9,452 bases of DNA from JAZGBC01 sp036444495 (GTDB lineage Bacteria; Pseudomonadota; Alphaproteobacteria; Kiloniellales; J153): NCBI GenBank assembly GCA_036444495.1, contig JAZGBC010000056.1:1-9452 (forward strand), read 5' to 3'. Numbering within the stretch: the first letter of the stretch is position 1; each line of letters starts with the position of its first letter. The notes beneath the pieces are model-generated. The model saw only the letters and a list, made by a program, of their open reading frames with translations, was not told the origin of the DNA and made no database searches. This document shows, piece after piece, positions 1-5,641 of this stretch. The position numbers and the translations under genes were made by a program.

Positions 1-818
1 CGGCGACCGGCAAGCGGCCGCGGCGTCTTGCGCCGCTCTCGGGCGGCTGCATCGCCGAGATACACAAGGTAGAACTCGAGGGTGGCGGCGCGGTCGTGGC
101 CAAGCGAGCGCCCGGGGGCGGGCTGGAAGTCGAGGGCTTCATGCTGGATTACCTGGCCCGTAACAGCGCTCTCCCGCTGCCCGCCGTCCTGCATTGCGAC
201 GAGCGGCTCCTGATCATGGAATACATCGAGACCTCGGGCGGCCTGGACGCAAGCGCCGAGGGGCACGCCGCCGAACTGCTCGCCGCGCTGCACGGCATCG
301 GCGCGGAGCGTTTCGGTTTCGAGCGGGACACGGTGATCGGCTCGCTGCCCCAGCCCAACCCCTGGACGCAAAGCTGGCGCGACTTCTTCCGCGACGAGCG
401 GCTGCTCTACATGGGCCGGCTGGCGCACGAGCGCGGGCGGCTGCCCAGCGATACCTTCGCGCAGCTTGAATCATTTTGCGGGCGGCTGGAGCGCTACATC
501 GAGGAGCCGGCGGCGCCGTCGCTCATCCACGGCGATGTCTGGGGCGGCAACGTATTGACCCGCGGCGGGCGCATCGCCGGTTTCGTCGATCCGGCGATCT
601 ATTACGCGGACCCGGAGATCGAGCTGGCCTTCTCCACGCTCTTCTCCACCTTCGGGAGCGCGTTCTTCTCGCGCTATGAGGAGATCCGGCCGCTCGCACC
701 CGGCTTCTTCGAGGTCCGGCGCGACATCTACAACCTCTATCCCCTGCTGGTGCACACGGCGCTGTTCGGCGGCCACTACGCGGGCTCGGTCGCGGCCATT
801 CTGGCGCGCTATGGCTAG
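1..818 (+). CDS. Fructosamine kinase family protein, 5'-truncated by window edge
   Basis: The reading frame is open from the first complete codon at 3-5, so the true start lies upstream; the GTG at 96 is internal. Family role: ATP-dependent phosphorylation of ketosamines (fructosamine or ribulosamine adducts on proteins or small molecules), which destabilises the adduct and reverses glycation in the cytosol. Visible motifs follow the family order: a P-loop segment LSGGCIAEI (36-62), the ATP-binding Lys in VVAKRA (102-104), the hinge-like LLIMEYIE (about 207-230), the catalytic HGDVWGGNVL with Asp at 534-536, and the metal-binding DPAIYYADPEIE with Asp at 588-590. The C-terminal helix LYPLLVHTALFGGHY is typical of the family. 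Only about 10-15 N-terminal residues appear to be missing. The stop TAG overlaps the next gene's likely ATG. The family call is firm; the substrate is unknown. Confidence 0.93.
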   Translation, partial: ATGKRPRRLAPLSGGCIAEIHKVELEGGGAVVAKRAPGGGLEVEGFMLDYLARNSALPLPAVLHCDERLLIMEYIETSGGLDASAEGHAAELLAALHGIGAERFGFERDTVIGSLPQPNPWTQSWRDFFRDERLLYMGRLAHERGRLPSDTFAQLESFCGRLERYIEEPAAPSLIHGDVWGGNVLTRGGRIAGFVDPAIYYADPEIELAFSTLFSTFGSAFFSRYEEIRPLAPGFFEVRRDIYNLYPLLVHTALFGGHYAGSVAAILARYG

Positions 819-1734
819 ATCCATGAGTGTAGCCATCGGAACGCACGACCGCATCGGCCTGGGCATCGCCAGCATGATGGTGGCGGTGGCCGCCATGTCG
901 GCCATGGACGCCGTGGCCAAGTGGCTGGGCCAGGGCTATCCCATCGTCGAGATCGTCTTCTTCCGCAACCTCTTCGCCCTGCTGCCGATCTTTTTCATCG
1001 TTTGGCAGGGCGGCGGGCGAGCGGCACTTAAAATTGGCTGGGGCTTCGGCTTCTTCCTGCGCGCGGCCCTCGGGATGGGCGCCATGCTCACCTTCTTCAC
1101 CGGGCTGCGCTATCTGCCGTTGGCCGAGGCCTTCGCCATCGCCTTCGTCGCGCCGCTGTTCGTCACCCTGCTCTCGATCCCGCTTCTGGGCGAACAGGTG
1201 GGTGCACGCCGCTGGGGTGCGGTGATCGTGGGCTTTATCGGCGTGCTGGTCATGACCCGGCCGGGGGCCGAGGCCTTTCAGCCCGCGGCCCTGCTCATCC
1301 TCGCCGCCGCGCTCTTCTATGCGCTGGCCATGCTGGTGACGCGGCGCCTGGCGCGGACCGACTCCACGCCCTCCATCCTGCTTTACACCACCGGCCTGTC
1401 CCTTGTGGCGAGCGCGGCCCTGCTTCCCTTCGGCTGGCGCAGCCCGACCGGCGAGGACCTGATGCTCTTCGCCCTGCTGGGGCTGATCGCGGGAGGGGGC
1501 AACTACTTCATGACCCAGGCCTACCGCCACGCCCCGGCCGCGGTGGTGGCGCCCTTCGACTACACGGCCTTGATCTGGGGCACCATCCTCGGTTGGCTGA
1601 TCTGGCACGAGCTGCCCGGGCCCCATGTCTGGCTCGGCGTGGCCATCCTGGTGGCGAGCGGTCTCTACATCATCCACCGCGAAACGCGCCTCGGGCGCAC
1701 GCAAAAAAAGCTCGACCCCATTGGCATAGACTAA
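811..1734 (+). CDS. EamA/DMT-family transporter, 10 TM
   Basis: Predicted inner-membrane drug/metabolite transporter of about 307 residues. It shows the duplicated EamA fold: a first five-helix repeat from about residue 14 to 145 ending GFIGVLVMTRPG, and a second from about 157 to 290 ending LGVAILVASGLYIIHRE. The first repeat carries the characteristic PLAEAFAIAFVAPLFVTLLS and LGEQVGARRW segments. A short charged tail (HRETRLGRTQKKLD) would be cytoplasmic. I chose ATG 811, which overlaps the kinase stop in ATGGCTAG; ATG 823, 4 nt after that stop, is an equally readable alternative. Neither has a clear Shine-Dalgarno sequence, so translation may depend on coupling to the kinase gene. The substrate cannot be inferred: this superfamily exports or imports amino acids, nucleosides, S-adenosylmethionine and other metabolites. 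It sits in the same apparent operon as the kinase and the B3/4 gene. Confidence 0.9.
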   Translation: MARSMSVAIGTHDRIGLGIASMMVAVAAMSAMDAVAKWLGQGYPIVEIVFFRNLFALLPIFFIVWQGGGRAALKIGWGFGFFLRAALGMGAMLTFFTGLRYLPLAEAFAIAFVAPLFVTLLSIPLLGEQVGARRWGAVIVGFIGVLVMTRPGAEAFQPAALLILAAALFYALAMLVTRRLARTDSTPSILLYTTGLSLVASAALLPFGWRSPTGEDLMLFALLGLIAGGGNYFMTQAYRHAPAAVVAPFDYTALIWGTILGWLIWHELPGPHVWLGVAILVASGLYIIHRETRLGRTQKKLDPIGID

Positions 1735-1738
1735 GCGG

Positions 1739-2452
1739 ATGGCCGCGCTCGATATTTCCGATGTCCTGCCGGATTTCCCCGACTACCGGGTGGCGCTGGT
1801 CGTGGCGCAGGGGCTGGAGATCGCCCCGGAGCGCGGTCCCGAGTTGGCCCAGGCGGTGGCCGAGGTGGAGGCCGAGGTCGCGGCGTTCCTGGGTGAAAAG
1901 CCGCTGAACGAGGTACCCGAGCTGCAAGTCTGGCGCGCGGCCTATAAGGCCATGGGCGTCAAGAAAACGAGCTACCGCTCCTCGGTCGAGCGCCTGCTCA
2001 AGCAGATCCAGCAGGGCCGCGGCCTGCCGCGCGTAAACGCGCTGGTGGATAGCTACAACGCGGTCTCGGCCCGGCACCGCCTGCCCGTGGGCGCCGACGA
2101 CCTGGACAAGGTGACGGGCGATCTCGCCTTCCGCCGCGCGCGAGAGGGGGATGATTTCTATGCGCTGGGCGCCGAGCCGCCGGTGAACGACCCGCCCAAG
2201 ACGCGCGAAGTGGTCTATGCCGATGGCGAGAAACTGCTCTGCCGGCGCTGGAACTGGTACCAGGACGGGCGCAGCGCGACTTCGCTGGAGACCCGGCGCG
2301 CCCTGCTCACCGTGCAGTGGCTGGGCGGCGGGACCGGGCTGGAGCCGGCAGTGGAGGAACTGTGCGCTTGGCTTTCGGACCACTGCGCCGCGCGCTGCGC
2401 CTGGGCCATCGCCGAAGCCGCCACCCCACGCGCCGAGGTGGGGCTGGATTAG
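1739..2452 (+). CDS. Stand-alone B3/4 domain protein (PheRS-beta editing-domain relative)
   Basis: A 237-residue soluble protein with a B3/4 domain (PF03483/COG3382 type) over roughly residues 60-215. Recognisable family segments are VWRAAYKAMGVKKTSYRSS (about 64-82), the block NALVDSYNAVSARHRLPVG, and the late segment EVVYADGEKLLCRRWNW. In phenylalanyl-tRNA synthetase beta this domain hydrolyses mischarged Tyr-tRNA(Phe). Free-standing copies are widespread and mostly uncharacterised, so a trans-editing or aminoacyl-tRNA deacylase role is inference. No anticodon-binding or catalytic synthetase module is present, so this is not a truncated PheT. ATG 1739 lies 4 nt after the transporter stop, with only a weak ribosome binding site (AAGCGG). 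The gene ends 6 nt before the convergent msrA stop. Confidence 0.87.
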   Translation: MAALDISDVLPDFPDYRVALVVAQGLEIAPERGPELAQAVAEVEAEVAAFLGEKPLNEVPELQVWRAAYKAMGVKKTSYRSSVERLLKQIQQGRGLPRVNALVDSYNAVSARHRLPVGADDLDKVTGDLAFRRAREGDDFYALGAEPPVNDPPKTREVVYADGEKLLCRRWNWYQDGRSATSLETRRALLTVQWLGGGTGLEPAVEELCAWLSDHCAARCAWAIAEAATPRAEVGLD

Positions 2453-2458
2453 CGCCGA

Positions 2459-2941
2459 TCAGAACAGCCGGAAGGCCTTCCGCCCGCCGCGCTGCTGCTT
2501 CTCGACATATTTCTGGTGATAGTCCTCGGCTAGGTAGAAGGCCGGGGCGGGGACGATTTCGGTCACGATTTCGTCCGTGAAGCGGCCGGAGGCCTGGGCC
2601 GCTTCTTTCGAGGCCCGTGCCGCGGCCTCCTGCTCCGGGCCATGGGTGAAGATGGCGGAGCGGTACTGCGTGCCCACGTCCAGGCCCTGGCGGTTGAGTT
2701 GGGTCGGGTCGTGCGCCGCCCAGAAGACCTCCAGGAGCTGTTCGTAGCCGAGCCGGGCCGGGTCGAAGAGAACCTGGACCGCCTCGGCGTGCCCGGTCCG
2801 GCCCGTGCAGACCGCCTCGTAGTCCGGGTCCTCGCCGCTGCCCCCGGTGTAGCCGACGCAGGTGGCGGAAACGCCCGGGACCCGGCGGAAGGCCACTTCC
2901 ACGCCCCAGAAACAGCCGGCGGCGAAGGTCGCTTTCTCCAT
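2459..2941 (-). CDS. msrA: Peptide-methionine (S)-S-oxide reductase MsrA
   Basis: A 160-residue cytosolic MsrA that reduces the S-epimer of methionine sulfoxide in proteins or as the free amino acid. The catalytic Cys10 lies in the signature GCFWG. Other conserved elements are VGYTGG (29-34), YEAVCTGRTGHAEAV with Glu53, HDPTQLNRQGLDVGTQYRS (77-95) with Asp88 and Tyr93, and YLAEDYHQKY near the C-terminus. Cysteines occur only at 10, 28 and 45. The C-terminal recycling cysteines of the E. coli-type enzyme are absent, so regeneration probably uses Cys45, Cys28 or direct reduction by thioredoxin. There is no signal peptide. ATG 2941 is fixed by a strong ribosome binding site 5 nt upstream. It is the last gene of the leftward block, but its 69-nt leader could hold its own promoter. 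It ends convergently with the B3/4 gene. Confidence 0.97.
   Translation of the reverse strand: MEKATFAAGCFWGVEVAFRRVPGVSATCVGYTGGSGEDPDYEAVCTGRTGHAEAVQVLFDPARLGYEQLLEVFWAAHDPTQLNRQGLDVGTQYRSAIFTHGPEQEAAARASKEAAQASGRFTDEIVTEIVPAPAFYLAEDYHQKYVEKQQRGGRKAFRLF
2469..2482. repeat. 14-bp perfect palindrome at the 3' end of msrA
   Basis: CGGAAGGCCTTCCG is fully self-complementary and lies inside the last codons of msrA, 17 bp from the convergent B3/4 stop. It encodes part of the MsrA tail RKAFRLF. No T-tract follows on either strand, so it is not a canonical terminator. It may be a coincidence of coding sequence or a weak bidirectional end signal. Confidence 0.3.
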
Positions 2942-2946
2942 CTTCG

Positions 2947-2955
2947 CTCCTCCCT
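2947..2955 (-). promoter_or_regulatory. Strong Shine-Dalgarno of msrA
   Basis: On the minus strand AGGGAGGAG precedes the msrA ATG by 5 nt. It is the best ribosome binding site in the window and confirms the 2941 start. It suggests msrA is translated independently of, and perhaps more strongly than, the genes upstream of it. Confidence 0.8.
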
Positions 2956-2963
2956 GGCAGAAA

Positions 2964-2978
2964 CGCGAATGATTCTAA
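2964..2978 (-). promoter_or_regulatory. Possible msrA -10 element / Fur-family-like box
   Basis: The minus strand reads TTAGAATCATTCGCG between thpR and msrA. TAGAAT (2977 to 2972) matches five of six positions of a sigma-70 -10 element, but the hexamer 17 nt upstream (TGGATT) is a poor -35. The same bases match about nine of fourteen positions of both the Fur-type 7-1-7 palindrome and the Irr iron-control element. The short AT-rich stretch stands out from its GC-rich surroundings. It is weak evidence, useful mainly as a pointer to separate msrA regulation. Confidence 0.25.
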
Positions 2979-3010
2979 TGCGCAGTCGCCCTCGAATCCA
3001 TGCCCCGCCG

Positions 3011-3559
3011 TCATAAAGTTCCGGCCGGTCCGAGAGGATAGGCGGCCTCCTCCGTATAGATCGCGCCGCTCTGGCTCAGGAAGCTGGAGTAGAGCACGAA
3101 GGATTCGGCCTGGAAGGGTTCGGCCCGGAACGGCGCGTGCCGCGCCAGGTAATCCGAGAGCCTGGCGCCGGGACTGGCCTTGAATCGGGCCAGGGTCACG
3201 TGCGGCTTGAACCTGCGGCCCTCGGGCGGCAGGCCGGCGTCCTGCAAGGCCTGTTCGATACTGCCGTACAAACGCTCCAGCGCGGAGTTCGCCTCCACAC
3301 CGGCCCAGAGCGTGCGCACCCTGGCGCCGGACCCGAAACGGTCGATGCCCGCGAGCGTGACCGGAAAGCTCTCGGCGCGGACCTGGGCAAGCTCGGCATC
3401 TATATCGCGTGCCTGGCCGCTATCCGCTTCGCCGATGAAGCGTAGCGTCACGTGCAGGTTCTCGGGCGCGACCCAGCGCGCCCCCGGCAGACCGGCGGTC
3501 ATGGCCCCCAGTTGCGCGCGCAGGGCCTCGGGCAGGGGCAGGGCGACGAAGAGGCGCAT
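3011..3559 (-). CDS. thpR: RNA 2',3'-cyclic phosphodiesterase ThpR (2H phosphoesterase)
   Basis: A 182-residue protein of the 2H phosphoesterase (LigT/ThpR) family. It hydrolyses 2',3'-cyclic phosphates on RNA ends to 2'-phosphates and was historically called 2'-5' RNA ligase. The N-terminus MRLFVALPLPEALRAQL is diagnostic. The two catalytic HxTx motifs are HVTL at residues 36-39 (in NLHVTLRFIGE) and HVTL at 120-123 (in KPHVTLARF). The tail segment FVLYSSFLSQSGAIYTEEAAYPL is also typical. ATG 3559 matches the family N-terminus and has GGAAG 8 nt upstream. The frame stays open upstream to a TTG at 3607, which would add a 16-residue leader unlike the family. It lies 52 nt downstream of the FIST gene and probably belongs to the same transcript. 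Its physiological RNA targets in bacteria remain unclear. Confidence 0.94.
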   Translation of the reverse strand: MRLFVALPLPEALRAQLGAMTAGLPGARWVAPENLHVTLRFIGEADSGQARDIDAELAQVRAESFPVTLAGIDRFGSGARVRTLWAGVEANSALERLYGSIEQALQDAGLPPEGRRFKPHVTLARFKASPGARLSDYLARHAPFRAEPFQAESFVLYSSFLSQSGAIYTEEAAYPLGPAGTL

Positions 3560-3611
3560 GGTGAAGGCTTCCGATCGGGCCCCGGAGGCAAGGGACGGCG
3601 GCGCCAAGGCG

Positions 3612-4760
3612 TCAGAGGAAAACCGCGAGGACCCCGGTATAGCCGTAGAGCCGGTTGTTGGAAATCTCGCCGTTGGCGAAGAAGCCGGCCAGCGGCAACT
3701 CGCCCAACTCGTCCCGGATCAGCTTGAGCTCCTCCGAGTTCTCCCCGAAAAGGTTCCGCCCGCGCGCGATGCAGGAGAAATAAACCGCGGCCTTGGCCGA
3801 GCCCCCGGCGCGCTTCTTGACGTCGCGGAGCATGCGCCTGAGGTCGTCCTGGGCGGCCCCGTGATCGCGCCGGCAAAACATCACGCGCTGGCCGGGCTCC
3901 ACCATTTCCCCCACCGAAATCGAGCCCTTGGCCAGATCCAGCGCCGTGAGGTTGCGCACCAGATAATCGCCCGTGTCGCTGCCGATCACGGGAAAGCCCA
4001 CGAAGATATAGCCGCTGACCCGGCGCAGGTCATGGGCCAGGATATCGCCGATGTCCTCCTTGAAGACCTCGAGCGCCGGGCGTTCGTCGATCGCCATGAT
4101 CACGTTGCCCTCGGCCTCGGTGATGGTGTGGGATTGGCCGATGGGGGAACAGCCCTGGGTCAGGCCCGTGGCCACATTGACCCCGGAGCCGAAGAACACG
4201 CCCGAGAGCCCGCCCTCGGTCACGCGGTCCGCGACCTGAAGCTGCTCGGCGCGCGAGGCGGTCAGCCCCCCGGCCAGGAAGACGGAGGTCTGTCCGGCTA
4301 CCTGATCCACGATCTCGGCGATCGCCTCGTGGCGCGGGTCGCCGTGCGCAATGGCGAAGACCGGCTTTTGCCGATTCAGCCAGGGGCCGTGCGCGGCCAT
4401 GAGATCCTTGAGACCGTCATCGGTCTCGACCACCGGTTCGAAGACGCGGAAGGAGTCTTCCGGCAGGGCGGCCACCAACACGGCCAAGGCCGCTTGATCG
4501 TGGTACTCGACCCCGCAGCCGGCGACGCCGAAGCCCAGGTTGCCGGCCCAATGTTCGATACGCGTCTTCTCGCGCAGGAAGGTGAGGATGCTGGAGACAT
4601 CCCCGGCGAGCGCGTCGGTCGCGTAGAGCAGGCCCAGATTGGCGCCTTCGGGTAGGGGTTCCAACGAGTTCATGCAGGCCTTGACGGCCGATCCCCAGTC
4701 CCCGCCCGCGCCGAGGCCCGCTTTGAAGGCGGCACCCGATGGGCTGGCGCGCTTAGCCAT
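3612..4760 (-). CDS. FIST-domain sensory protein (FIST_N + FIST_C)
   Basis: A 382-residue soluble protein with the two-part FIST module: FIST_N at about residues 38-225 and FIST_C at about 230-370 (COG3287 type). Segments I recognise are NLGLLYATDAL, GNLGFGVAGCGVEY, a QGCSPIG motif at 202-208, YFSCIARGRNLFG, and the terminal GFFANGEISNNRLYGYTGVLAVF, close to the family end motif. FIST domains were described as predicted small-ligand (amino-acid) sensors in signal transduction proteins. No kinase, GGDEF, EAL, methyl-accepting or DNA-binding output domain is present, so any output would have to be through a partner. No signal peptide or membrane segment is seen. ATG 4760 has GTGAGG 6 nt upstream and overlaps the esterase stop in ATGGCTAA; an in-frame GTG at 4772 is less likely. 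The domain call is solid, the ligand and role unknown. Confidence 0.9.
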   Translation of the reverse strand: MAKRASPSGAAFKAGLGAGGDWGSAVKACMNSLEPLPEGANLGLLYATDALAGDVSSILTFLREKTRIEHWAGNLGFGVAGCGVEYHDQAALAVLVAALPEDSFRVFEPVVETDDGLKDLMAAHGPWLNRQKPVFAIAHGDPRHEAIAEIVDQVAGQTSVFLAGGLTASRAEQLQVADRVTEGGLSGVFFGSGVNVATGLTQGCSPIGQSHTITEAEGNVIMAIDERPALEVFKEDIGDILAHDLRRVSGYIFVGFPVIGSDTGDYLVRNLTALDLAKGSISVGEMVEPGQRVMFCRRDHGAAQDDLRRMLRDVKKRAGGSAKAAVYFSCIARGRNLFGENSEELKLIRDELGELPLAGFFANGEISNNRLYGYTGVLAVFL

Positions 4761-5481
4761 CGCCCGCCTCACCGGGCCCGTCGCGCGCTCGATCGCGAAG
4801 CGCCTCGATCATGGCGCCGAGCCGCGGCGCGATGCGTTCGGCGATGACCCGGACGCCGGCCGCGTTGGGATGGATGCCGTCGGCCTGGTTGAGCGCCGGG
4901 TCCATAACGACCCCGTCCAGGAAGAAGGGATAGAAGGCGATGCCGTGTTTCTCCGCCAGCCTGGGAAAGATCGCGTCGAAGTCGGCCACGTAGTCCGCGC
5001 CCAGGTTGCGCGGCGCCAGCATGCCGGCCAGCAGCACCGGCAGGCCCGAGGCCGCCAGCCGCGCCAGGATGGCGTCCAGGTTCTCGAAGGTCGCCGCCGG
5101 GTCGATGCCGCGCAGCCCGTCGTTGCCGCCGATTGCCACCAGCACGAGGTCCGGTTTTCCGGCCAGCGCCCAATCGATGCGCGACCGGCCCGATGCCGTC
5201 GTATCGCCCGAATTGCCTGCGTTAATGACCTCGACGGCAAAGCCGCGGGCTTCCAGGACCGCTTCCAGTTGCTCCGGAAAAGTCTGGCCGGCGGGCAGGC
5301 CGTAGCCGTGGACCAGGCTGTCGCCAAAGGCCAGCAGCCTGAGCGGCCTGTCCGTCTTCGACCCCGCGTTGGCTGCCCCGAAAGCCGAAAGCAGGAGAAG
5401 CACCACGGCTAATACCAAAGACGCGGAGGACCCGCGCCGAAAGAGGAAAGACGGCAAGGATGGGAGGGACAAATGATACAT
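4753..5481 (-). CDS. tesA: Secreted SGNH/GDSL esterase, TesA / arylesterase type
   Basis: A 242-residue precursor of a TesA-like thioesterase I / lysophospholipase L1 / arylesterase. A signal peptide is visible: RR near residues 15-16, a hydrophobic core of about 20-36 (LVLAVVLLLL), and an ANA|GS cleavage site after residue 39, so the mature enzyme is probably periplasmic. All SGNH blocks are present: AFGDSL with nucleophile Ser55, NAGNSGDTT with oxyanion Gly92, GGNDGLRG with Asn120, and DGIHPN with Asp201 and His204. The family hydrolyses acyl esters and thioesters with broad specificity; the natural substrate is unknown. ATG 5481 is the first ATG compatible with a normal signal peptide; an in-frame GTG at 5493 is an alternative. 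It heads the leftward operon and is divergent from the ABC genes, the known tesA/ybbA arrangement. Confidence 0.94.
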   Translation of the reverse strand: MYHLSLPSLPSFLFRRGSSASLVLAVVLLLLSAFGAANAGSKTDRPLRLLAFGDSLVHGYGLPAGQTFPEQLEAVLEARGFAVEVINAGNSGDTTASGRSRIDWALAGKPDLVLVAIGGNDGLRGIDPAATFENLDAILARLAASGLPVLLAGMLAPRNLGADYVADFDAIFPRLAEKHGIAFYPFFLDGVVMDPALNQADGIHPNAAGVRVIAERIAPRLGAMIEALRDRARDGPGEAGDG

Positions 5482-5553
5482 GGACCGGGGCACAGGCTAG
5501 CGCGCCTGCGCCTCAGGTAAAGCCCCGGATCGAGCACCGCCGCTCCCGCGCCG

Positions 5554-5583
5554 TTGACAAGCCCCACCTCGGCACCCTATGCG
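5554..5583 (+). promoter_or_regulatory. Candidate sigma-70 promoter for the ABC operon
   Basis: A perfect TTGACA (5554-5559) is followed after 17 nt by CTATGC (5577-5582), or after 18 nt by TATGCG (5578-5583). This resembles the alphaproteobacterial housekeeping pattern TTGAC-N17-CTATA. Transcription would start near 5590. The upstream in-frame ATG at 5579 would then lie within the -10 region, which argues for ATG 5642 as the ATPase start. The reverse complement TTGTCA is also a five-of-six -35 match for the divergent esterase gene, but I see no good -10 for it. Confidence 0.4.
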
Positions 5584-5641
5584 AAGGGCCGCCGAATTTT
5601 CCCGCCAGCAGCGAACGAGCGAAACCTTGTCCGAACCGGCC

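Noticed and set aside
523..1704. A 393-codon minus-strand frame opposite the kinase and transporter
   Set aside because: Same nature: His/Gly/Arg-rich composition, no motif, and it mirrors the codon bias of the real plus-strand genes.
2424..2443. Intrinsic terminator of the left operon
   Set aside because: The 6-bp CCCCAC/GTGGGG stem lies inside the coding region before the stop and is followed by CTGGATTAG rather than a T-run.
3560..3607. Longer ThpR beginning at TTG 3607
   Set aside because: The extra 16 residues do not resemble the family N-terminus, whereas ATG 3559 gives the diagnostic MRLFVALPLP start and has a GGAAG upstream.
3180..4655. A 491-codon plus-strand frame opposite thpR and the FIST gene
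   Set aside because: The minus-strand frames carry recognisable ThpR and FIST motifs. This frame is a codon-bias shadow with no domain signal.
5579..5641. Longer ABC ATPase starting at ATG 5579
   Set aside because: The added 21 residues are not conserved in the family, and this ATG falls in the -10 region of the best promoter candidate.
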